From the NCBI GenBank assembly GCA_946413655.1, contig CAMKLO010000009.1, positions 1 through 64,000 on the forward strand: DNA of 64,000 bases. Reading direction: 5' to 3'. The translations under genes were made by a program, and so were the position numbers. The stretch is from an uncultured Fibrobacter sp. GTDB lineage: Bacteria > Fibrobacterota > Fibrobacteria > Fibrobacterales > Fibrobacteraceae. The number at the start of each line of letters is the position of its first letter. Position 1 is the stretch's first letter. Positions 43,447-51,009 of this stretch are shown piece by piece. Below the pieces are notes generated by a model. It was not told where the DNA came from and made no database searches. It worked only from the letters and a program-made list of their open reading frames with translations.

Positions 43447-44553
43447 ATGATTTTGAAAAATTTCACGTCATTCGCAGTAGTCCTTTCGTTCCTTATCGCT
43501 TGTAGTAACTCTGATCCGGTCGCTCCGCAATCAAACGATAGTTTTGCAGTATCTTGTTCGTCAAGTAAATCTCTTAGCAGTAGCTCGAACAAACGTCGGT
43601 CATCCTCGAGTTCGGGCAAAATTTTATCTAGCAGTTCGAGGGGGGCCGTTTTGCAATCGAGCAACGCTTCGAACAGTTCTTCTGGCAAAAGTTCCTCCAG
43701 CGAAAAGGGAACCGTTAGCAGTTCCTCCGCTGTATCCAGCAGTTCAGAAAATTCTTGGTATTGGGATATTCCGAAAGAGTCTTATTTTAATCCTGACATA
43801 GAGTATGGCTCCATAATCGACGAACGCGACGGAAAAAAATACAAGACCGTCAAGATAAATAACCTCACTTGGCTTGCCGAAAATCTGAACTATGCCGACA
43901 GCGCAAAAACGCCCAGCTTGAAAGATAAAAGCTGGTGTTACGATGATGTTCCGTCCCATTGCGATGTATTGGGACGTCTGTACACTTGGGCTGCAGCAAT
44001 AGACTCGGCAGCACTTGCGTCCGACAAGAAGAACCCGCAAAGTTGTGGGTTCAAAAAGGCTTGCTCCTTACCCTCTAGAGTGCGTGGTATCTGCCCTTCG
44101 GGCTGGCATCTGCCGACAGTAAAGGAGTTCGAAAATTTAGGATTGGGCGGGGATAGTGACTTGAGGCACAAGTCGAATACCGGATGGGTAGATGATTATA
44201 ACGGTACGAACGCCAGCGGTTTTACTGCTTTACCCGCTGGCTCTGTCCGTAACGATATATTCAGTGGTGTTGGTGAATGGGTTTATTATTGGAGTAAAGA
44301 TGATGATATGCGTCAAATCCCAAATTTTGGTGGCCATGGAGGAGTCCCAAGTAAGGTTGAAAATTCTGGAGCTTGCATAATGCATTTCTTGGTTAGCCCC
44401 TATGATGTCAGCTTCTACTTTGGCGATAAAAGACATGGTCTTTCGATTCGTTGCGTCATGGACTACGACACGATTCAAGGCTGGAGCTGGGATGTACCGA
44501 AGGAAGAACGGTTTAATCCAAACATCGTTTACGATAGCATAATCGACGAGTGA
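43447..44553 (+). CDS. FISUMP-domain lipoprotein, first part up to an in-frame TGA
   Basis: A lipoprotein (VVLSFLIAC, Cys 19) with an 85-residue Ser-rich linker and one FISUMP domain (Fibrobacter succinogenes major paralogous domain) at about 105-340: YKTVKINNLTWLAENLNYADS, CDVLGRLYTWAAAID, GICPSGWHLPTVKEF, SIRCVMD. After this the sequence begins a second domain (WSWDVPKEERFNPNIVYDSIIDE) and hits TGA at 44551-44553. The first domain has DERDGKKYKT at the matching place, so a CGA codon seems to have become TGA. The frame continues open to 45168. Confidence 0.85.
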   Translation: MILKNFTSFAVVLSFLIACSNSDPVAPQSNDSFAVSCSSSKSLSSSSNKRRSSSSSGKILSSSSRGAVLQSSNASNSSSGKSSSSEKGTVSSSSAVSSSSENSWYWDIPKESYFNPDIEYGSIIDERDGKKYKTVKINNLTWLAENLNYADSAKTPSLKDKSWCYDDVPSHCDVLGRLYTWAAAIDSAALASDKKNPQSCGFKKACSLPSRVRGICPSGWHLPTVKEFENLGLGGDSDLRHKSNTGWVDDYNGTNASGFTALPAGSVRNDIFSGVGEWVYYWSKDDDMRQIPNFGGHGGVPSKVENSGACIMHFLVSPYDVSFYFGDKRHGLSIRCVMDYDTIQGWSWDVPKEERFNPNIVYDSIIDE

Positions 44554-45168
44554 GACAACAAGGTTTATAAGACCGTTAAAATTGGCGACCAGACATGGAT
44601 GGCCGAAAATTTGAACTACGCCGACAGTATTAGGACTCCAAGCTTAATAGGACATAGCGCCTGCTATGACAATGACAGCGCAAAGTGCAACAAGATTGGT
44701 CGCCTCTATCAATGGGAAGCTGCTATTGATTCGGTTGCGCTTGTGACGGATGAGGCTAATCCGCAGGAATGTGGATTTCAGAGAGACTGTATTTTGCCAA
44801 CTCGGGTTCAAGGAATTTGTCCTAAAGGATGGCACCTGCCAGACAGTACAGAATGGAGTACTTTAATTGCGTATGCGGGCGAAAGATCACAAGGCGGGAA
44901 AATGCTCAAATCTATAAGCGGCTGGAATGCTGAGGGACCGTCGTTTGATCATAAGGATCGAAACGGGGTTGATGCTTACGGTTTTTCTGGCCTGCCTGCA
45001 GGCCGTTTTAAAAGTCAAGGCGAATATGCCGGGGTATTTACTCGTTTTTGGGGCTTCTTCGCTGGTGGCTGTTGCGAAATAACCATGTCACTGGATGGTA
45101 GTGACTGGGTATCTTTGGAGGCCTTCCACGAACATGAAGCTTTCTCCATCCGCTGCATCAAGGACTGA
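44554..45168 (+). pseudogene. Second FISUMP domain of the interrupted lipoprotein
   Basis: Same reading frame as the preceding part with no other stop. It encodes DNKVYKTVKIGDQTWMAENLNYADS (shown here as landmarks YKTVKIGDQTW and AENLNYADS), CNKIGRLYQWEAAID, GICPKGWHLPDSTEW and SIRCIKD, a complete FISUMP core. An independent start for it (first ATG at 44599) would cut into the domain and lacks a signal peptide. So either a single nonsense change truncated a two-domain surface protein, or the TGA is read through. Confidence 0.75.
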
Positions 45169-45226
45169 TGCCGTCTCCTCGACTTTTCTTACGTATGGCT
45201 TTACGAGGGTTTCTTTTTTGCTTTTT

Positions 45227-45261
45227 TCTCTAGTCTCTAGTCTCTAGTCTCTCGTCATTTT
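45227..45261. repeat. Heptamer tandem repeat
   Basis: TCTCTAG three times, TCTCTCG, then TCATTTT, in register, 35 bp before the corA start codon. Confidence 0.75.
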
Positions 45262-45295
45262 TCTATATTATTCCCCGTTCGATAAAGGGGGCGGT

Positions 45296-46228
45296 ATGCT
45301 CAAGTATTACAAAATCGAATCCGGTCGTCTCGCGGTGGCTCCGAACGAAGAAGCCGCTGACATCGTTATGATGGGTTCTCTAAGCCAGGAACAGCGAAGC
45401 GTCCTGGTTAAGGAATATGAGATTACGGAACATACCATAGCATCCGCATTCGACTCCGACGAACTTTCCCGTATAGAATACGACGATGATTTCACGACCA
45501 TCGTGTTCAAGAAGCCCAAGAACTATTCCGCCGAGGACAATTTCCAGTTCCGCGTGGAATCCTTCGGCATATTCATTTTCAAAGACTGGGTCCTGCTTTT
45601 GACGGACACCGACATCCCTGTGATGGACGAACGCAAGTTCTCGAAAATCGACAGTTTGAACACGTTTGTGCTCCGCGTGCTGAGCTACGCCATCGCACAC
45701 TTCAACGAGCATTTGAAAATCATCAACCGTATCAACGACGACTTGGAACAGCGACTCAACACGTCGATGGAGAACAAGTATCTCCTCTCGATGTTCAGCC
45801 TGAACAAGGGCTTGATTTACTACGTGAGCGCATTGAACAGCAACGACACGCTCTTTCGCAAGTTGCAGCTTGGCCGCAGCCTCAACTGGACCGAAGCCGA
45901 GCGCGAACTCCTCGAAGATATCCAGATTGAAAACGGGCAGAGCTTGCAACAGGCTAACATCTACGCCAACATTTTGACATCCATGATGGATGCCCGCGCA
46001 AGCGTCATCAACAACAACGTGAACCAGTTGATGAAAAACCTCACCATCGTGACGATTTCCATATCGCTCCCGACGTTCTTCGCGAGTTTGTTCGGCATGA
46101 ACGTGAAACTCCCGTTCGGCATGAATGGCGACGCCACCGTTGGCTCGCCCGCAGCGTTCTGGTACATCATCGTCATCTGCATTTTGTCTGTGATAGCCTT
46201 TTTGGCCGTGTGGATGCGTAAGAAGTAA
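45296..46228 (+). CDS. corA: CorA-family magnesium/cobalt transporter
   Basis: A 310-residue protein of normal CorA length. The N-terminal cytoplasmic domain and long helices lead to two C-terminal membrane segments with the signature FGMNVKLPFG between them (the GMN selectivity motif is intact) and a basic end, WMRKK. It forms pentameric Mg2+ channels in the inner membrane in known members. GGGGGCGGT precedes the ATG. A single-gene unit between a heptamer array and a REP-like palindrome. Confidence 0.92.
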   Translation: MLKYYKIESGRLAVAPNEEAADIVMMGSLSQEQRSVLVKEYEITEHTIASAFDSDELSRIEYDDDFTTIVFKKPKNYSAEDNFQFRVESFGIFIFKDWVLLLTDTDIPVMDERKFSKIDSLNTFVLRVLSYAIAHFNEHLKIINRINDDLEQRLNTSMENKYLLSMFSLNKGLIYYVSALNSNDTLFRKLQLGRSLNWTEAERELLEDIQIENGQSLQQANIYANILTSMMDARASVINNNVNQLMKNLTIVTISISLPTFFASLFGMNVKLPFGMNGDATVGSPAAFWYIIVICILSVIAFLAVWMRKK

Positions 46229-46265
46229 TTTAGTTGTACTGTCAACTCTGGACTTTTTTGACCTT

Positions 46266-46294
46266 GTCATCCCGGCCGTAGTGCCGGGATCTCC
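46266..46294 (+). repeat. REP-like palindrome
   Basis: GTCATCCCGGC-CGTAGT-GCCGGGAT followed by CTCC. A close relative lies at 51616-51640. Both mark the edges of the Rhs-containing region. Confidence 0.7.
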
Positions 46295-46434
46295 TTACAC
46301 GATTTTTAGAGACATAAAGCCTCGAAACAACAGTCATCCTCCGATAGGAGAATCCATACAGCACTTGTTACAAATACATGGACTTTTAACCGGAATTTGT
46401 TATATTAATTAACGGATATCTTTTGAGGTCCTGT

Positions 46435-46527
46435 ATGAAAAAGATTCTCGCCGGCTTGCTTGCGCTTGGAAGGCTCGTTTTTTTTGGGGGGGGCTCTTAT
46501 GAAGAGCGTCGTGATGTAACAAATTAG
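46435..46527 (+). pseudogene. Lipoprotein signal remnant
   Basis: ATGAAAAAGATTCTCGCCGG opens a 30-codon frame whose first nine codons are identical in DNA to the pseudogene at 51747. The expected lipobox Cys is missing (LVFFGGGS) within a run of eight T and eight G, and the frame stops at TAG. It shares the TTGTTATATT promoter region with 51747. It looks like the decayed start of a lipoprotein gene. Confidence 0.6.
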
Positions 46528-46643
46528 GCTAAGGTGGAGTATTTATGGTGTCCAAGATTAGATTCCGCAATTGTGGAATGGATGCCGAAAGTAGAAAAAC
46601 TGACTTCTTCATATAAAGAATTGGCTGATTAGATAAAACTTAT

Positions 46644-46823
46644 ATGAAATATAACTTGCATACACCCTATCCAGGATACGATGACAATTTAATGGGTGGC
46701 CATGGTTCATTTGAATTAAAAGAACAGCAAATCGAGGAAATGTGGGGGCCAGATCGTTCCGATTTTAATGATGTTGAACTAAGCAATCGTTATAAGGCGA
46801 ATGATATTAGAGAGGTAAAATAA
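46644..46823 (+). CDS. Small 59-residue protein, possible toxin-tip or immunity remnant
   Basis: Starts with ATG 46644 and ends in TAATG, so its stop shares a base with the start of the next gene. The peptide (MKYNLHTPYPGYDDNLMGGH...) matches no family I know. The 90 bp before it also keep an open frame (landmarks EYLWCPRLDSAIVEW, LTSSYKELAD) that ends at TAG 46630-46632, without a start. These look like C-terminal scraps of polymorphic toxin genes. Translational coupling to the lipoprotein downstream is likely. Confidence 0.4.
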   Translation: MKYNLHTPYPGYDDNLMGGHGSFELKEQQIEEMWGPDRSDFNDVELSNRYKANDIREVK

Positions 46824-47419
46824 TGGAAAAATGGTTAGTTATTGTATTTTGTTTTACTTGTTTGATGTCTTGCACGAAAGTGGATGATAACGATAGGATT
46901 AAGGAAATCGATTTTTCAGAGTTGGAATTGGATACTCCGGATAGTCGTATTCCTATAAAAAACATTGTAAAGAAATTAAAGAAAAGACACCATACAGAAA
47001 ATAATCTTTTTGTAGCCGATTGCATGACTATTGAATTGCCGGAATCCTTTCATGCGGAATTCTTTACTCATTGGGAAATGGGTGATCAGTATTATGTTGT
47101 AAAAAATTCTAAAGACATCGAGTTTATGCATTTTGATATTGGTTTGCGGTCATTATCAGGACTTGGAAAACAGATTGATGTAGATTCGCTAACAAATGAC
47201 TTTATTGTTGATGCGAAGAGAGACACGATTTCAGAACTGCATGGAAAAATCATAAAAATACAGAATGTCGTACTGCAAGCCAAACGACGTATAAATAAAT
47301 GGTATTATCCCTATGTTGTTGAATTTTCATGTTTCCCTGATTTTGTAGAGCCCCTTACATGTGAGAAAATTATATCCTCTGCAAAAACAAATCATGATTG
47401 TTTAGAAGGAAAAGAGTAG
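46823..47419 (+). CDS. Lipoprotein of unknown function, possibly Rhs-linked immunity
   Basis: A 198-residue lipoprotein (FCFTCLMSC, Cys about 16) with an acidic mature N-terminus and no recognised domain. It is AT-rich compared with core genes, as are other tip-proximal genes of Rhs islands, and is followed 25 bp later by an Rhs core fragment. That position, directly before an Rhs seam, is where displaced immunity genes accumulate. The immunity role is inference. Confidence 0.5.
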   Translation: MEKWLVIVFCFTCLMSCTKVDDNDRIKEIDFSELELDTPDSRIPIKNIVKKLKKRHHTENNLFVADCMTIELPESFHAEFFTHWEMGDQYYVVKNSKDIEFMHFDIGLRSLSGLGKQIDVDSLTNDFIVDAKRDTISELHGKIIKIQNVVLQAKRRINKWYYPYVVEFSCFPDFVEPLTCEKIISSAKTNHDCLEGKE

Positions 47420-47451
47420 TTTTATCAAATATTTTTCCTGCGTTTTGAAAA

Positions 47452-47520
47452 AAAAATACCAAGGATAAATTCAAGGGATTTAAAATTTCCTATGATTGGA
47501 GAGGCTCGCTTGTTGGGCTA
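47452..47520 (+). pseudogene. Rhs core fragment interrupted by the AAA-ATPase cassette
   Basis: Codes for KDKFKGFKISYDWRG, which aligns with KDKSKRLKHLYDWSG at 50538-50583 and with the YDWRGMPVEF motif of the Rhs core. It breaks off after the direct repeat TATGATTGGAGAGG (47491-47504); the core resumes after the cassette at 49159. Confidence 0.55.
47491..47504 (+). repeat. 14-bp direct repeat, left copy
   Basis: TATGATTGGAGAGG, identical to 49159-49172. The two copies flank the AAA-ATPase gene and both encode YDWRG of the Rhs core. Confidence 0.75.
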
Positions 47521-47555
47521 TTGCCACAGATAATCGCTTTAATTATATTACCAGT

Positions 47556-49148
47556 ATGGCGTTAAAGAAGTTCCCCATCGGTGTGCAGGATTTCGCAGTC
47601 ATCCGCGAAGAAGGTTTTTACTACGTTGATAAGACAGACCTTATCTACCAGATGACGCATACAAGCAAGTATTACTTCCTTTCGCGTCCGCGCCGTTTCG
47701 GGAAATCGCTGCTGGTAAGTACCCTCCAGTATTATTTCGAGGGGCGCAAGGACCTGTTCACGGGCCTCGCGATGGAGAAACTCGAGACCGAGTGGAAAAA
47801 GTACCCGGTGTTCAAACTGAGCTTTGCCGGGAACAAGTTCATTACCGAAGAGGACCTGGCAGATACGCTCAACCTGAAGCTTGGCGAATGGGAACGCCTG
47901 TACGGGCTTGTGCCGTCCGAAAAGTCGGCTTGGGGAGTGCGTTTCGAGTTGCTCATCAAGGCCGCCTATGACACCACAGGCATGCCTCCTGTGGTGCTTG
48001 TCGATGAATACGACGCCCCGCTGCTGGATTCCATGGAAAATCCGGAACTCCAGCTCACGCTCAAGAACGAGATGCGCAAGCTTTTCAGCCCGCTCAAGGA
48101 TTTGGGCGGCATCCTCCGCTTCGTGTTCCTCACGGGCATCAGCAAGTTCAGCCAGCTCAGCATCTTCAGCGAGCTCAACAACCTGAAAGTCATCACGATG
48201 AACGATGACTATGCGGCTATTTGCGGCATTACGAAGGAAGAAGTGCTGACGCAGATGCAGCCCGAAATTCAGGCGCTTGCCGACAAAAATGGCATGACTT
48301 ATGACGAGGCCTGCGAGGCGCTCAAACGCCAGTACGACGGTTATCATTTCAGTAAAAACTCACCGGACGTTTTCAATCCGTTCAGCCTGATCAATTCGCT
48401 AAGTGATGGAGAACTAGCCAATTACTGGTTCGCGACCGGCACGCCGACAATCCTCACGAAACTTGTAAAAAAGTACAAGATGGACGCGGAACTGTTTGAT
48501 AAGGGTTTTGCAGTAGCGCCCGAGGTGTTTGATGCGCCTACCGAGACCGCAGAAAACCCGATTCCGATGCTTTACCAGAGCGGATACCTTACGATCAGGG
48601 AATTCCACAATGGCAGCTTTACGCCCTACGTGCTCGCATTTCCGAATCATGAAGTATCCGAGGGCTTTACCAAGTGCCTGTTGACATTCTACACCAAACA
48701 GGATGCCGCAGCCTATTCGTCTGTCGTGAGCCGTGTTATCCAGGGAATGGAGAATGGTGACGTAGATTCGGTACTCCAGGTTATCAGGGCGTACATGAGC
48801 GGTGTACCATACGACGCCGAATCGCAGAACGAATTACATTACAAGACAATTGTGTATTGCGTGTTCAGCCTCGCGACCCCCTATCTCACCCGTTGCGAAG
48901 AAAAATCTGCTGCGGGGCGCTGCGATGTTGTTGTTGAGACCGCCAATGCGGTTTACGTTTTCGAATTCAAGCTAGATAGTTCGGCGACTGTGGATGACGC
49001 CTTGAAACAGATTGATGACAAGGGTTACCTGATTCCGTATTCCGCGACACTTGCCAAGGACGGCTCGCCAAAGAAACTGTTCAAAATCGGCGTGACCTTC
49101 GATGCAGAAAAACGCACCATCGGTGAATGGAAAATTGTAGAGGCATAG
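47556..49148 (+). CDS. AAA-ATPase with PD-(D/E)XK nuclease domain
   Basis: ATG 47556 gives 530 residues, beginning MALKKFPIGVQDFAVIREEG. The AAA-ATPase-like domain has FPIGVQDF, YYVDKTDLI, Walker-A-like SRPRRFGKSLLVS and Walker B VLVDEYDAPLLDS. The C-terminal PDDEXK_9-type domain has RCDVVVETANAVYVFEFKLD with the D...ExK core. These proteins are multi-copy in Fibrobacter and Bacteroides and often vary in position; their function is unknown, with mobility or defence suggested. This copy is GC-rich, unlike its surroundings, and sits between two 14-bp direct repeats in an Rhs gene. Confidence 0.9.
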   Translation: MALKKFPIGVQDFAVIREEGFYYVDKTDLIYQMTHTSKYYFLSRPRRFGKSLLVSTLQYYFEGRKDLFTGLAMEKLETEWKKYPVFKLSFAGNKFITEEDLADTLNLKLGEWERLYGLVPSEKSAWGVRFELLIKAAYDTTGMPPVVLVDEYDAPLLDSMENPELQLTLKNEMRKLFSPLKDLGGILRFVFLTGISKFSQLSIFSELNNLKVITMNDDYAAICGITKEEVLTQMQPEIQALADKNGMTYDEACEALKRQYDGYHFSKNSPDVFNPFSLINSLSDGELANYWFATGTPTILTKLVKKYKMDAELFDKGFAVAPEVFDAPTETAENPIPMLYQSGYLTIREFHNGSFTPYVLAFPNHEVSEGFTKCLLTFYTKQDAAAYSSVVSRVIQGMENGDVDSVLQVIRAYMSGVPYDAESQNELHYKTIVYCVFSLATPYLTRCEEKSAAGRCDVVVETANAVYVFEFKLDSSATVDDALKQIDDKGYLIPYSATLAKDGSPKKLFKIGVTFDAEKRTIGEWKIVEA

Positions 49149-49158
49149 TCTTCTGATT

Positions 49159-49172
49159 TATGATTGGAGAGG
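49159..49172 (+). repeat. 14-bp direct repeat, right copy
   Basis: TATGATTGGAGAGG, the right-hand partner of 47491-47504, two bases before the ATG of the Rhs fragment. Confidence 0.75.
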
Positions 49173-49173
49173 T

Positions 49174-50007
49174 ATGTCGGTTGAATTTCGACTAGAACCT
49201 ACGGGAAGTTCCAGCGACACCGCCCGCCTTTCGATGATGTACGACGGGTCGGGACGAAGAATTTCCAAGACTCGCTGGGTCAAAAAGGTCGGCGCGCAGG
49301 ACTGGGAAAAGGAACTCGTGACGCATTACACCGGCATCGGAACGGAAATCCGCGAGGAGTTCCACAACGGAACCCGCGAAAAGGTCAACGTCGTCGTCAA
49401 AAGCTTGCTAGGCGAGAGTCGCAAGAACAAGCTAGCTTGTTCTTATGACCGAGCCGCAGCAGCGGACGCCGGAGGCGTCAACATGCCGCAAGGATTGGGG
49501 CGCTATGGAATAGAAGACGCCGAAAGACCCGATTTCGACGGCATGACAGGTGACGGACTCATAGGCTACATCCCGAACGCAAAATTCGAATGGTACCTGA
49601 AGAACCATCTCGGTTCCACGATGCTCGTGTATGGCACGCAGTGGGTCAATGATGAAAACCTCGCCGATGTGGGTGCGCCGATTGCCGCATACGACTACCG
49701 CGCCTTCGGCGAAATGGTAACACTCTCGCAGCCCTCGGACAAGGTTACTGAAAACTTCACAGGAAAAGAACTTGACGACGAGACGCAGATGGACTATTTC
49801 GGTGCGAGGTATCTAGACCCGATGCTTGGAATGTGGGTTTCCGCGGACCCAGCAAGGCAGTTTGCTAGCCCGTATCTGTATGCGGGAAATGGTGTGAATC
49901 AGGTTCAATTTATTGATAAAAGCGGAAATTATATGATTCGCCAACGAGCTGGATCCTATGAAATAAAGCCAGTGAGTAAAGGTGAGGCTATTTTTGGTTG
50001 GTTATGA
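49174..50007 (+). CDS. Rhs core C-terminal fragment with short tip
   Basis: A 277-residue piece of an Rhs repeat protein lacking the large N-terminal shell. It starts inside the core (SVEFRLEPTGSS after YDWRG) and contains the hallmark region EWYLKNHLGSTMLV, YDYRAFGEM, FTGKELDDETQMDYFGARYLDPMLGMWVSADP and YLYAGNGVNQVQFIDKSGN. After this comes a unique tip of about 25 residues ending GWL. A palindromic repeat (49412-49482) is inserted in frame at about residues 80-103. Without signal or shell it is unlikely to be a working toxin. It overlaps the next gene by ATGA. Confidence 0.85.
   Translation: MSVEFRLEPTGSSSDTARLSMMYDGSGRRISKTRWVKKVGAQDWEKELVTHYTGIGTEIREEFHNGTREKVNVVVKSLLGESRKNKLACSYDRAAAADAGGVNMPQGLGRYGIEDAERPDFDGMTGDGLIGYIPNAKFEWYLKNHLGSTMLVYGTQWVNDENLADVGAPIAAYDYRAFGEMVTLSQPSDKVTENFTGKELDDETQMDYFGARYLDPMLGMWVSADPARQFASPYLYAGNGVNQVQFIDKSGNYMIRQRAGSYEIKPVSKGEAIFGWL
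49412..49482 (+). repeat. Double-hairpin repeat inserted in frame in the Rhs gene
   Basis: GCGAGAGTCGC, perfect stem AAGAACAAGC-TA-GCTTGTTCTT, ATGACCGAGCCG, then perfect stem GACGCC-GGA-GGCGTC and CAAC. The copies at 31661, 34686 and 35086 are intergenic; this one is translated as ESRKNKLACSYDRAAAADAG, without breaking the frame. Confidence 0.75.
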
Positions 50008-50141
50008 AAAAAACCGATTTGGGCGATGTTATATATGGGGCAGGGGATCTTGCGAAAAAAGGAAGTGTTCGTGCTTCTGGTATTACAGGATTCCTTTTCT
50101 CTTTGTTCGATGTTTTTACAGGCTATGGTAATGTTAAATGA
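50004..50141 (+). CDS. 45-residue protein behind the Rhs fragment
   Basis: ATG overlaps the Rhs stop (ATGA) and its own stop overlaps the next start (ATGA). The product, with landmarks TDLGDVIYGAGDLAKKGSV and GFLFSLFDVFTGYG, has one hydrophobic segment. It could be a separate small protein or the shifted end of the Rhs tip: the sequence would read on smoothly if one base were gained or lost near 50003. Confidence 0.45.
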   Translation: MKKTDLGDVIYGAGDLAKKGSVRASGITGFLFSLFDVFTGYGNVK

Positions 50142-50428
50142 AAAAAAATATCTTTTTTGCTCTTTTATTAATAGTCTTTTGTTTATTATATATTCTTTTT
50201 ATAGACAAAAGTGATTGCATTGATTTTTGGTCTTTTGTTCCTCCTTTTTCTATATGGCTTTCATTTTACATATTCTATTTGTCTGGTGGCTATGGAAGTG
50301 CCTTAGCTCAGTCCAAAGCTATAAGAGGAGAATATGTCGTTGATTCGGAAACGGAAGATTTTGATGAAATGTTGAAAATCAAAAGAGAACGAGATAATAC
50401 AACAACTCCTAAACATGATAATAAATAA
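50138..50428 (+). CDS. Small two-helix membrane protein, candidate immunity protein
   Basis: A 96-residue protein with two membrane segments (FFALLLIVFCLLYILFI and WSFVPPFSIWLSFYIFYL) and a charged cytoplasmic tail (ETEDFDEMLKIKRERD). It is translationally coupled to the 45-residue gene and lies directly after an Rhs tip, the usual place for an immunity gene. A terminator follows. The immunity role is inference from position. Confidence 0.55.
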   Translation: MKKNIFFALLLIVFCLLYILFIDKSDCIDFWSFVPPFSIWLSFYIFYLSGGYGSALAQSKAIRGEYVVDSETEDFDEMLKIKRERDNTTTPKHDNK

Positions 50429-50468
50429 AGTGTTGTTATTTAGAAGGTTTTAGTTAATAATTTTTTAA

Positions 50469-50499
50469 GGCTTCAGTTTTTTTGCTGAGGTCTTTTTTT
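50469..50499 (+). terminator. Intrinsic terminator
   Basis: Stem GGCTTCAG/CTGAGGTC (two G-U pairs), loop of T and G, then seven T. Ends the Rhs tip and immunity unit. Confidence 0.65.
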
Positions 50500-50583
50500 G
50501 ACGGCTTTTTCCTGTATGATTCAGAAGTCGATCTGGTCAAGGATAAATCCAAACGTTTGAAACATTTGTATGATTGGAGTGGT

Positions 50584-51009
50584 ATGCCAATCGAATTTAT
50601 ACAACAGTCGCAACCTACGGGTTTAGGTAAAAATGTAATTTTACTAATCTTATGCTTTATTCTTATTGGTTGTCAACAAACTGAGAATACAAAAGATGTT
50701 GAGGCTGTTTTAAACAAAATTTTGAAATGCTATGGCTATGAAAATATGCCGACAGAACGTGTTTTCTTTAAAAATAATCGAATTTTTTTAGAAAGTTACC
50801 AATGTATGGTATCATTTGAACTTCCCATAGAATGTGATACAACGAAGCGATATCCAGACATGTGTGGTGGAGCGGGAAATTCATTTTGGATAGATAGTTT
50901 TGACAAAACTTTTAATGTGACGATAAATGAGAATTTGACAGATTCTTCGCTTTCAAATTTCATTGTCTCCAATTTAAATGGAGTCCACCTTTGGAGTGGG
51001 CCTTTCTGA
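50584..51009 (+). CDS. Rhs seam fused to a lipoprotein, N-terminal half
   Basis: From 50520 the DNA encodes an Rhs core stretch (KDKSKRLKHLYDWSG) which runs without a stop into ATG 50584: MPIEFIQQSQPTGLGKN, then a lipoprotein signal (ILLILCFILIGC). So the Rhs core is joined to the signal region of a lipoprotein. The mature part (142 residues in total) has three further Cys and no known domain. It ends at TGA 51007 while the next frame opens at 50978; the two are probably halves of one protein split by a frameshift. Confidence 0.5.
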   Translation: MPIEFIQQSQPTGLGKNVILLILCFILIGCQQTENTKDVEAVLNKILKCYGYENMPTERVFFKNNRIFLESYQCMVSFELPIECDTTKRYPDMCGGAGNSFWIDSFDKTFNVTINENLTDSSLSNFIVSNLNGVHLWSGPF

